64,000 bases of DNA. It comes from Paraburkholderia ginsengiterrae (GTDB lineage: Bacteria > Pseudomonadota > Gammaproteobacteria > Burkholderiales > Burkholderiaceae). A model generated the notes under the pieces. That model had not been told where the DNA came from. It ran no database searches and saw nothing but the letters and a program-made list of their open reading frames with translations. Positions 26,206 through 33,546 of the stretch are shown one piece after another (the first letter of the stretch is position 1; the number at the start of each line of letters is the position of its first letter). The DNA lies in assembly GCF_001645125.1 (NCBI RefSeq), contig NZ_LXKA01000254.1, positions 1 to 64,000 of the forward strand, read 5' to 3'. A program made the position numbers and the translations under genes.

Positions 26206-28022
26206 CCGCATGTTGCCCGGCACCGAGCCGCAATCCCGCTTTTGACGCACCTCACGTTGGCGACCCGCTCGACGTCGCCTTCGACGCCGGCGTCAACCTC
26301 GCCTATGCGATCGCGGCGCCGACCGTGCCGCCGAAACTCACCGAGCATTCGCGCCGCATGGCCCAACGGATTTACCGTGTCGCGGAGCGCGTGTACTGCG
26401 CGGTTGGGTATGCGCTCGCGAACATCATCTTCGTGGTCGGTGACGACGGCATCGTGGTGGTCGACGTGACCGAGGCGGTCACGCCTGCGCGGCGAATCTA
26501 TGAGGACTTCTGTTCAATCGATCCGCGTCATCGCGAACTGCCGGTGAAGGCGGTCGTCTACACGCACAATCACACGGATCACACGGGCGGTGTCCGCGCG
26601 TTCGTCGACGAAGCCGCGCTCGAGGAAGACCGCGTCGAGATCATCGCGCATCGCTCGCTCATGGACATCGTGATCAACAATGCGAACCTGGTCGGCCCGA
26701 TTCTCGGCACGCGCTCCGCCTACAGCTTCGGCGCGCTCCTGCCGCCGGGCGCGACCGGCAAGGTCAACGCGGGAATCGGACCGGTGCTGGTCTCGGAGCC
26801 GGCAACTTTTTTCGCGCCGACCCGCGTGTTCGACGACCGGCTCGATATCGTGCTGGCGGGCGTGCGCTTCGAATTCCGTTATGCGCCTTCGGAGGCCGAC
26901 GACGAGATCGTGATGTGGCTGCCGGATCTCGGCGTGTTGCTGTCGGCGGAAGTGATCCAGGGCGAATGTCTCGCGAATGTGCATACGCTGCGCGGCACGC
27001 GTTATCGCGATCCGGTGCGCTGGTATCAGACCATCGACATGATGCGCGGCTTCAAGGCCGCGCATATGGTGCCGGCGCACGGCCGCGCGGTGTCCGGCGC
27101 GGCGGCGGTGGAAGACGTGTTGTCCGTCCATCGCGACGCGATTCAGTTCATCCACGACCAGGCCATCCGTCACATCAATCTTGGCATGACACCGGAGGAA
27201 CTCGCCGAAGCGATTCCCGCGCTGCCGCCGCATCTCGCGGAACATCCCTGGCTCGGCGAGTACTACGGCACGGTCAAGCATTCCGTGCGGCAGGTCTATG
27301 CGGGACAACTGGGCTGGTTCGACGGCGACCCAGCGTCGCTTGATCCTTTGCCTCGACGCGAGCGCACGAGCCGCATGGTCGAGATGATGGGCGGCACGGG
27401 CGTCGTGCAGAAAGCGGCGCAAGTGGCACTGGACCAGGAGGACTGGCGCTGGGCCGCCGAACTGGCAACCCTGCTGGTCCGCCTCGATGTCGACGACGCC
27501 GCGGCCCGCGGCATCAAAGCCACGGCGCTGCGTGAACTGGGCTACCGCACCGTGAATACCAATTGGCGCAACTGGTACCTGAGCGCGGCGCGCGAACTGG
27601 AGCGGGACTACGACGATCTCCCGTTCAGGGGGATTGCGGCTTTGGCTTCGCAGGACGTGCTGCGTGCGCAGCCGTTGCGCAATCTGTTTCAGGGTTTCAG
27701 CATGCGCGTCGATCCCGTGCGTTGCGCCAATGTGCAGATGACGTTGACGTTCCGCATTAGCGACCGTGACGAGGCGTATGGCCTCGAATTGCGACGCGGC
27801 GTGCTGCGGATTCACGAGCGCCAACCCGAGACCACCGATATCCAGCTCGCGCTCGATGCCGCCACGCTCTACTCGTTGCTGGGCGATATGGCAAACCAGT
27901 TGCCGGCAAACCTCGCGAATGGGAGCGTGACGCTCGAACGGGGCACGCTCGTGCAGCTGCGCGCTTTCTTCGATTGTTTTGACCGGCCGCCGCAACGCAT
28001 GCCTGCACTCGCCGCCCGCTAA
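26202..28022 (+). CDS. Metallo-beta-lactamase-fold alkylsulfatase with SCP2 domain
   Basis: This 606-residue protein is of the SdsA1/Pseudomonas alkylsulfatase type, hydrolysing alkyl sulfates such as dodecyl sulfate to alcohol plus sulfate. The metal motif [10 protein letters not shown] occupies residues 121-130 (His122, His124, Asp126, His127). It is followed by a dimerisation region ([34 protein letters not shown]) and a C-terminal SCP2-like hydrophobic-substrate domain from about residue 480. No signal peptide is visible, unlike secreted SdsA1, so action should be cytosolic. The start overlaps the alcohol dehydrogenase stop, indicating translational coupling. Confidence 0.92.
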   Translation: MTACCPAPSRNPAFDAPHVGDPLDVAFDAGVNLAYAIAAPTVPPKLTEHSRRMAQRIYRVAERVYCAVGYALANIIFVVGDDGIVVVDVTEAVTPARRIYEDFCSIDPRHRELPVKAVVYTHNHTDHTGGVRAFVDEAALEEDRVEIIAHRSLMDIVINNANLVGPILGTRSAYSFGALLPPGATGKVNAGIGPVLVSEPATFFAPTRVFDDRLDIVLAGVRFEFRYAPSEADDEIVMWLPDLGVLLSAEVIQGECLANVHTLRGTRYRDPVRWYQTIDMMRGFKAAHMVPAHGRAVSGAAAVEDVLSVHRDAIQFIHDQAIRHINLGMTPEELAEAIPALPPHLAEHPWLGEYYGTVKHSVRQVYAGQLGWFDGDPASLDPLPRRERTSRMVEMMGGTGVVQKAAQVALDQEDWRWAAELATLLVRLDVDDAAARGIKATALRELGYRTVNTNWRNWYLSAARELERDYDDLPFRGIAALASQDVLRAQPLRNLFQGFSMRVDPVRCANVQMTLTFRISDRDEAYGLELRRGVLRIHERQPETTDIQLALDAATLYSLLGDMANQLPANLANGSVTLERGTLVQLRAFFDCFDRPPQRMPALAAR

Positions 28023-28051
28023 AGCGCGATCGAGAGGCCCGGGAGATACAG

Positions 28052-28318
28052 ATGGAGAAGATCTGGCTGAAATCGTCCCCGCCAGGCATGCCGGATGAGC
28101 TATCCGGCGAGGCAGTCAAGCTGTTCGTGGTGAAGAAGGATCCGTCGCGCACAGAAGCGGATCTCTTCGCTTTTTGCAAGGACCAATTGACCGGCTACAA
28201 GCGTCCGAAGCTCATTGAATTCCGCACCGAACTGAAAAAGACGAACGTCGGCAAGATTTTGCGGCGTGTTCTGCGTGACGAGGAGTTGAGCCGCAACGCG
28301 AGCAGGCAGAACAACTGA
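28052..28318 (+). pseudogene. C-terminal remnant of a long-chain acyl-CoA ligase (FadD type)
   Basis: The 88-residue frame has its own ATG and a GGGAGA site 30 bp after the alkylsulfatase stop. Only the C-terminal AMP-binding domain is present: from about residue 12 it reads [20 protein letters not shown] and then [27 protein letters not shown], including the catalytic lysine of the C-domain. The roughly 480-residue adenylating core is missing, so it cannot activate fatty acids. It is most simply a truncated fadD left by a deletion fused to the operon. It may still be translated as a small protein. Confidence 0.8.
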
Positions 28319-28374
28319 AAGCGCACGCGGCGCAGCGGCACGATTCAAATCGGCTGCGCTATACGAAGGCTAAA

Positions 28375-28421
28375 AAGCCGAGCGGCAAAGTGGACTTCAA
28401 TCTCACTTTGCCGCTCGGCTT
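28375..28421. terminator. Strong bidirectional terminator
   Basis: A perfect 17-bp stem runs 28375-28391 with 28405-28421 (AAGCCGAGCGGCAAAGT and its complement) around a 13-nt loop. TAAA precedes it on the left, giving T-rich sequence for the minus-strand gene at 28448; little T follows for the plus strand. It separates the alkyl-sulfate operon from the convergent DUF4410 gene. Confidence 0.75.
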
Positions 28422-28447
28422 TGCCGCATCACACCGTTTGCCGTCGA

Positions 28448-29215
28448 TTAACCTTTGGTGTGCTCCGTCGAGAGCCAGCCGCCGCTCACGCCAATCTCTC
28501 CGATCTGCTTGGCCACTGCATCGGCGAGGCGCTTCGCATCCGATGAAACGCCGGCCCGCTTGGTTTCGGATACGGCGTGCAAGCCGCCGCCCACCGCCGC
28601 CGCAGTCGCAATGCCGCCGGCAGCCGCGCCCACGCCGGCAGTTTCGGCCATGCCAGGCGCTTTGCCGCTATCCGCGTTGGCGGTGAAGGTTTGCACCAGC
28701 CGCGGCGTGCCGCCCGCCGGCTTATACAGAATCTGTACCGACGAGCTCACCTGGCTCTTGCCCGCGCCGAGCCCGATCAGGATGCGGCGGCGGCGATTGC
28801 CCGAGTCGATCTTGTCGAAGCTGCCTTGCACGAGCAGCACGTTCTGGTCGGCAGGCGCGGGGACGTCCGAGCGAATCGCGCGCAGACCCATCGATTGCAG
28901 TTGATGCACGATTTCATCGGCGACCTGCTCGCGTACCTTGTCCGCATCTGCGACCTGCTGTTGCGCCGCCGATGAACCGTCGAGGTGGGTCTTCATCTTC
29001 TGCAGCATGCCGCCGTCCAGTTTGACGTCATCCGGATTGGCGTCGAAGGTGTACACGTAGATATTGTCCGGCCGCACCTGAACCGGCGCGCTCGCCTCGG
29101 TTGCGTTCTTGATGCTGCTGCCGGCGCAGCCGGTCAACAGCGCGCTGCCGCAAACCATCGTCACGCAAAGAATACGGGCTGCGTTCTGTTTGAAAAGCTT
29201 TACTGTGTTCAACAT
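28448..29215 (-). CDS. DUF4410-domain lipoprotein
   Basis: This 255-residue protein has a lipoprotein signal ending in the lipobox LLTGC with Cys30 as the lipidation site. The mature part matches DUF4410 proteins: VRPDNIYVYTFDANPDDVKLDGG, a region with VREQVADEIVHQLQSMGLRAI, and a glycine-rich segment near residues 190-220 that could insert in or span a membrane. The ATG at 29215 has AGGA 5 bp upstream and is preferred over the ATG at 29221. It probably sits on the outer-membrane inner face; function is unknown. It is convergent with the alkyl-sulfate operon. Confidence 0.8.
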   Translation of the reverse strand: MLNTVKLFKQNAARILCVTMVCGSALLTGCAGSSIKNATEASAPVQVRPDNIYVYTFDANPDDVKLDGGMLQKMKTHLDGSSAAQQQVADADKVREQVADEIVHQLQSMGLRAIRSDVPAPADQNVLLVQGSFDKIDSGNRRRRILIGLGAGKSQVSSSVQILYKPAGGTPRLVQTFTANADSGKAPGMAETAGVGAAAGGIATAAAVGGGLHAVSETKRAGVSSDAKRLADAVAKQIGEIGVSGGWLSTEHTKG

Positions 29216-29572
29216 GATCATCCTGTCGTCGGCACGTAGGGCCGGTATGTTCGAACGGTTCTTCCGATGATCGGGCAACCGTAGGATCGTTGATCATCGG
29301 CGAAACGCATCGCACCTGAAGCACCCTTGATCTCATGCGTCGTGTTTCGTACGCACCGGCAGCGAAACGAAGTATGGGGGAGTCCCTTTCCGAACTCCAT
29401 TCAACAATTATTTCGCACGATGTCACGGCGCGGCGCGCCGTCGCGTGGACCTTTCGCGCGCGGCGAAAACATTTGAATGGGCAAGGAAAGCGAGCGCGTG
29501 CGCGGGAGATTCGACCTCACCGGTGTGGTGTGAAGTCGTGAAACGGTGTGCCCGGATAACGGGCATTCGGTA
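29216..29572. other. Intergenic region upstream of the DUF4410 gene
   Basis: This 357-bp stretch should hold the DUF4410 promoter on the minus strand. A GCCCG-GATAA-CGGGC hairpin at 29550-29564 lies just after the small open frame at 29573-29656 and could end its transcript. I see no further coding sequence. Confidence 0.45.
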
Positions 29573-29656
29573 TCAGCGCAAGATGAGCTGGCCGAGGCAG
29601 GTCATGACGAAGATCAATAGGGCGGCGGCAACAGCCACATTCAGTGGATAGCTCAT
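29573..29656 (-). CDS. Candidate 27-residue single-span membrane protein
   Basis: An ATG at 29656 preceded by AGGTGAC at a 2-4 bp spacing opens a 27-codon frame ending in TGA at 29573. The product begins MSYPLNVAV, has an uninterrupted hydrophobic run of Ala, Leu, Ile, Phe, Val and Met to about residue 20, and ends GQLILR with a single basic terminal residue. This is the pattern of small inner-membrane proteins (single helix). A 5-bp-stem hairpin lies 9 bp beyond the stop. No homologue is recalled; the short length makes a chance frame possible. Confidence 0.45.
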   Translation of the reverse strand: MSYPLNVAVAAALLIFVMTCLGQLILR

Positions 29657-29934
29657 ATGTCACCTGGGCACCAGCGTTGCAGTGCTCTCATCCTAATCAC
29701 CTGACAGAAGATGAAAAGTGGCCAGACTCGCGGCAATGTGGGAAAGCTAACGTAGCGCGATGAACGGCGGCGTGGTTCGTCGACGGGAGCGCTTCCAATC
29801 GTGGATCCAACTGGCTTCGTTTCTCGGTCCCGGTCGACAGGCGGAAAAACGCCCTCGTCAGACGTGTATCGGCGTGAGTGCCGAGGTGATCCCGCGGTGC
29901 CGTTTGTGTCACGGGATCAAAGCGTGAGGACTTA

Positions 29935-30375
29935 CTACGGCTGAGACGGCGGCGGCATGCCGTGCGGCAGCTTGTTCGATGCGGCAAGGTCTTCTGAAAG
30001 ACTGGTGCGCAGCGTGGCGATCGCCTGGTCGGGATTGGCAGGCTTCAACTGCTCGCGAGCCAACGCGTCGTAGACGTAGTGACGCAGCATGGGATCCTGC
30101 GTTTTGTTCAACACCTCGTGATATACGGCGATAATTTCGCTTTCACGCCCGCTCATCGCATACAGGCGGCGCAACTGCTCCAGATCGTTGACGACTGCGA
30201 AGCCGGGGCCAATCGGGCCCATCCGGTCATGAAACGCAGGCGGGCCGTCGTCACGCTGCGCCTCGCTATGCGTGCGCGCGGCCGCGGGTGGCGGCGGCGC
30301 TTCCTGTGCAAACGCGGCCGTCGCGGCCATGGTCAGAACGGCGCACAGCGCCGTGCTCAATATTGCTCTTGTCAT
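29935..30375 (-). CDS. Secreted hypothetical protein
   Basis: This 146-residue protein has a clear Sec signal peptide (MTRAILSTALCAVLTMAATAAFAQE, cleavage after AFA, residue 23), a Pro/Ala-rich stretch, then a helical segment with LEQLRRLYAMSGRESEIIAVYHEVLNKTQDPMLRHYVYDALAREQLKPANPDQAIATLRTSL split over residues about 65-130. That segment resembles small alpha-helical periplasmic proteins rather than any enzyme. GGGAGCG precedes the ATG at 30375. I do not recognise a named family. Confidence 0.75.
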   Translation of the reverse strand: MTRAILSTALCAVLTMAATAAFAQEAPPPPAAARTHSEAQRDDGPPAFHDRMGPIGPGFAVVNDLEQLRRLYAMSGRESEIIAVYHEVLNKTQDPMLRHYVYDALAREQLKPANPDQAIATLRTSLSEDLAASNKLPHGMPPPSQP

Positions 30376-30689
30376 GATTTCGCTCCCATCGAAACCGCGC
30401 CGGCGCCACCGTGCGCCAGCCCAAGCACAACGATAGTCGACACGCCGATTCGCGGGGTTACTGACGCTGTTTCGTAACTTACCGAGTCTTGCGTGCGGTG
30501 TGGCTGGGCGCGCCCACTGGCGCAATGCGCGCGGATAGCGCATGATTGATCCGATGTGCCGTCCGACCCCACAACCAGCCGGACTCCGCGGGATGGACAG
30601 TGCAAGCGAGGCCGCCAGTGCATGCGTCACGGCAACGTCACGCGGCAATGCACCGCCGGCAAGTATTCAACCGTTAAGGAGGATGTCGC
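30376..30689. other. Intergenic region between divergent genes
   Basis: This 314-bp gap separates the secreted protein gene (minus) from the phasin gene (plus) and should contain both promoters. The phasin ribosome site AAGGAGGA ends 9 bp before its ATG. I see no open frame or strong repeat here. Confidence 0.5.
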
Positions 30690-31115
30690 ATGAACCGACC
30701 TGACGCCGCCAATCCGTTTGGCGATTTCACCAAAATGCTGGAGCAGTTCAAGCTCCCCGGCTTCGACGTACCCGCCATCATGGAAGCGCGACGCAAGGAC
30801 ATGGAAGCACTGGTTCAGGCAAATCAGACGGCTTTCCAGGGCATGCAGTCGCTGGCGCAGAAGCAGGCCGATATGTTGCGTGCGACCCTCGGCGAATTGC
30901 AGTCGCTGACGGGCCAATTGTCGGCGGGCGGCGCGGCGCCTACGGCGAACACCGCTGATCTGATCCAGCAGAGCTTGCATAAGGCGCTGGCCGACATGCA
31001 GCAGTTGGCGCAAGCGGCCTATCAGACGCAAGCCGAGTCGTATGCGGTGATCGCAAAACGCGTAGAAGAAAATGTCCAGGAGCTTAAATCGCTCCTGCAA
31101 CAGCAGAAGAAATAA
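30690..31115 (+). CDS. Phasin-family protein
   Basis: This 141-residue, mostly helical and Gln/Ala-rich protein has the phasin pattern: an N-terminal NPFGDFTKMLEQFKLPGFDVPAIMEARRKDMEALVQANQTAFQGM block and an amphipathic coiled-coil C-terminus ending LKSLLQQQKK. Phasins coat polyhydroxyalkanoate granules and influence their size. AAGGAGGA lies upstream, and a perfect terminator hairpin follows at 31175-31210, so it is a single-gene unit. It is smaller than the major PhaP of this group (about 190 residues), so it is an accessory phasin. Confidence 0.85.
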   Translation: MNRPDAANPFGDFTKMLEQFKLPGFDVPAIMEARRKDMEALVQANQTAFQGMQSLAQKQADMLRATLGELQSLTGQLSAGGAAPTANTADLIQQSLHKALADMQQLAQAAYQTQAESYAVIAKRVEENVQELKSLLQQQKK

Positions 31116-31174
31116 CGGCTGCTGACACATTGAATCGTTCGATTCGAGTCAAGCATACGTTTGTTTGAAAGACC

Positions 31175-31216
31175 AATGCCGCGAATGATGATGGAATCAT
31201 TCGCGGCATTTTTTTA
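31175..31216 (+). terminator. Rho-independent terminator of the phasin gene
   Basis: A perfect 15-bp stem (31175-31189 with 31196-31210, AATGCCGCGAATGAT and its complement) has a 6-nt loop and is followed by TTTTTT. It is a textbook intrinsic terminator 59 bp after the phasin stop. Confidence 0.9.
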
Positions 31217-31700
31217 TCACGCGGATCGCTTTCGCGTCACTCGTTTCTCTTCACACGAATAATGCGTCTGGTGCGCCTTATTATCAGAGGAAAACCGGCT
31301 TTTTCTGCGGCGTTTTCAGCAATCACTTACATTGGCCGTGCAACGCGGCGCGCATAAAAAATTTTTGGTTGTGGTCTCAACAATTTGCACGGTTGTTCGC
31401 TTTAAACGAGCCGCGCAGCAAAAACCTGCTCTCAAGCGCCGTCATTTGGCGATCTGGTCCTCAAATATCAAACGGGTTCGAACGGCCGCGCGCCGAAAAA
31501 TGGTTTAAATCGATCCGCAAACGATTGCCACGCTTCGTCGCGACCACTAAAGTTTGGCGCCGCCACTCCGTAGACGCATTCACGCAGCCCAGCCAGTGTG
31601 AATACGGTACCTGCTCCACCGGTCAGGCGTGCGCCCCTAATTCTGCGTTCGTGATCGGCTCGAGGCCGGATCACGAGCGGTTCACCTCGAAGGGATTCTC
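31211..31700. other. AT-rich intergenic region before the DUF2844/DUF3443 pair
   Basis: This 490-bp region follows the phasin terminator. Its first half is noticeably AT-rich (for example TAAAAAATTTTT near 31358) against GC-rich surroundings, so it probably holds the promoter of the downstream pair. An open frame of 111 codons (31369-31704) lacks protein-like character and I do not call it. Confidence 0.5.
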
Positions 31701-32159
31701 TTGAAACCGACGCTTTATTCAAGCATGGCCCGCGCCATGCTCGGGGCAAGCTGCGCGCTGTCGTTTGCCGCTCACGCGACACTCGGCCAGAACGCCAGCA
31801 CTATCGACAGCGATCAGCTCCGCTTGCACGCAGTCGCACACTCGGCAAATACGCAAAGCGCGTATTCGGTACACCTGATGACCTTGCCGTCCGGCACGCA
31901 GGTGCGCGAGTACGTCGCGCCGAATGGCATCGTGTTCGGTGTCGCATGGGAAGGCCCGACGCTGCCCGATCTGAAATCCATGCTCGGCGTTTCGTTCGAT
32001 GCGTACGTCGCCGCTGTGGCGACGCGCCGCGGCACGCCGCTCGCGGTCTCTAGCAACGAGCTGGTGGTCTACTCCGGCGGGCATTTGCGCGCGTTCTCCG
32101 GCCATGCCTATTTGCCGCAAGCGGTGCCCGCGGGCGTCGATGTCGGCGTCATTCAATAA
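31701..32159 (+). CDS. DUF2844-domain secreted protein
   Basis: This 152-residue protein has a Sec signal peptide and a mature domain with SAYSVHLMTLPSGTQVREYVAPNG then IVFGVAWEGPTLPDLKSMLG, the DUF2844 pattern. The start is a TTG with AAGGGA 6 bp upstream; an ATG at 31725 would shorten the signal to start MARAMLGASCALSF and is a fair alternative. It is followed 11 bp later by a DUF3443 lipoprotein, a pairing common in Burkholderia. Its function is unknown; the pairing suggests a substrate or inhibitor of the downstream protein (inference). Confidence 0.8.
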   Translation: MKPTLYSSMARAMLGASCALSFAAHATLGQNASTIDSDQLRLHAVAHSANTQSAYSVHLMTLPSGTQVREYVAPNGIVFGVAWEGPTLPDLKSMLGVSFDAYVAAVATRRGTPLAVSSNELVVYSGGHLRAFSGHAYLPQAVPAGVDVGVIQ

Positions 32160-32170
32160 CGGAGCAGATC

Positions 32171-33451
32171 ATGCGTTATATCTCTTCGTTCAAGACCCTG
32201 CTGGGCGCGGCGTTGCTCGCGTTGCTGATCAGCGCCTGCGGCGGCGGGGGTGGCGGCGGCTCCAGCGGTTCCAGCAGCGCGGCCAACTCCGGCAACTCCA
32301 CCGGCACCTCGGCCGGCCCCACGGTGACCAATACGGCGCCTTCGACGCAGGCGTTAGCCGCGAACGCGGTGCGCGTAACAGTCGATTCCGGCGTGAGCGA
32401 CGTGCCGAACATGCCGTTCGTCAGCATCACGATTTGCGCGCCCGGCACCACGCAGTGCCAAACCATCGCTCACGTGCTGGTCGACACCGGCTCGTGGGGC
32501 GTGCGCGTGTTCGCGTCGCAACTGCCGGCTTCCATGACGCTGCCGCAACAGAAGGACGCTGCGGGCAATCAGGTGGCCGAATGCATGCAGTTCTTCGACG
32601 GCTACACGTGGGGGCCGGTGAAGCTCGCCGATTTGCAGATTGCCGGTGAAAAGGCTTCCTCACTGCCGATTCAGGTGATCGACCCGAACTACGCGTCGCT
32701 GCCGTCGGATTGCGCGAGCGTCGGCGCGTCGCGCAACACGCCGGGCGCGCTGCAGGCCAATGGCATTCTCGGGATCGGGGTGTTCAAGCACGACTGCGGC
32801 GCGAATTGCGTGCAGCAGGCGCTGGCCGGCACGTACTACGGTTGCAACGCTACGCCGTGTACGTCGATTCCCATGGCTGAGTCACTTCAGGTTGCCAATC
32901 CGATTCCGTACTTCGCTACCGACAACAACGGCTCGATGCTGAGCCTGCCGACGGTCTCCGGCGGTGCGCAGTCCGTCAACGGGCAACTGGTGTTCGGCAT
33001 CGGCACGCAGGCCAACAACGCGCTGGGCAGTGCGCAGGTGATCGGCGTGAGTCCGTCGAACGGGACCTTCACGACGGTGCAGAACGGCACCACGTATTCG
33101 AGCAGTATTCTGGACAGCGGCTCGACGGGCCTGTTCTTCCAGACGAGCGCACTGCCGGTATGCGCCAGCCCGAACAGTGCGTACTACTGCCCGGTTTCTA
33201 CCCAGCAACTCAGCGCCATGATCCAGGGGGCGAACGGAACGACGAGCGCCGTGAGCTTCAGTGTCGGCAACGCTTCCGCGATCTCGCAGACATACAGCGG
33301 TGATTCCGCGCTGCCGCTGCTGGCGGGGCCGGCTTTCGTCAGGTCGTCGATATTCGACTGGGGATTGCCGTTCTTCTATGGCCGCAATGTGTACGCTGCT
33401 GTCGAGCAGCAGTCGACGCCGGGCGGCACCGGACCTTACGTCGCCTATTGA
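32171..33451 (+). CDS. DUF3443 lipoprotein with pepsin-like aspartic protease features
   Basis: This 426-residue protein has a lipobox LLISAC (Cys23), then a Gly/Ser/Thr-rich tether (residues 24-55). The body carries VLVDTGSWGVRVF with Asp105 and SSILDSGSTGLFF with Asp315, i.e. paired Asp-Thr/Ser-Gly motifs about 210 residues apart, plus ANGILGIGVF near residue 197. This is the layout of a bilobed pepsin-like aspartic protease: DTG, then hydrophobic-hydrophobic-Gly, then DSG. DUF3443 has no assigned function that I know. Paired cysteines suggest disulfides in the periplasm or at the surface. Proteolysis is inference. Confidence 0.85.
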   Translation: MRYISSFKTLLGAALLALLISACGGGGGGGSSGSSSAANSGNSTGTSAGPTVTNTAPSTQALAANAVRVTVDSGVSDVPNMPFVSITICAPGTTQCQTIAHVLVDTGSWGVRVFASQLPASMTLPQQKDAAGNQVAECMQFFDGYTWGPVKLADLQIAGEKASSLPIQVIDPNYASLPSDCASVGASRNTPGALQANGILGIGVFKHDCGANCVQQALAGTYYGCNATPCTSIPMAESLQVANPIPYFATDNNGSMLSLPTVSGGAQSVNGQLVFGIGTQANNALGSAQVIGVSPSNGTFTTVQNGTTYSSSILDSGSTGLFFQTSALPVCASPNSAYYCPVSTQQLSAMIQGANGTTSAVSFSVGNASAISQTYSGDSALPLLAGPAFVRSSIFDWGLPFFYGRNVYAAVEQQSTPGGTGPYVAY

Positions 33452-33483
33452 GCTTCAGCAACAACCGAACTCGCGTGATGTGA

Positions 33484-33523
33484 AAACGGGCCGCGCTGGA
33501 ACATATTCCGGCGCGGCCCGTTT
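33484..33523. terminator. Bidirectional terminator
   Basis: A perfect 13-bp stem, AAACGGGCCGCGC at 33484-33496 with its complement at 33511-33523, lies between the convergent DUF3443 and glycosyltransferase genes. The central part can extend the stem. TTT ends the right arm. Confidence 0.7.
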
Positions 33524-33546
33524 GCCAATGTGGCGCGGTTTTCCGA

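Noticed and set aside
29697-29934. Open frames between the small membrane protein and the secreted protein gene
   Set aside because: They lack ribosome sites and protein-like composition; one runs into the downstream gene in another frame.
31369-31704. 111-codon open frame upstream of the DUF2844 gene
   Set aside because: Composition is Arg/Trp/Ser-rich without hydrophobic core pattern, no ribosome site, lies in AT-rich promoter DNA and overlaps the next start.
32240-32270. Gly-rich run after the lipobox in the DUF3443 gene as a possible repeat or error
   Set aside because: Gly/Ser tethers behind lipoprotein cysteines are normal in this family; the frame is continuous and unbroken.
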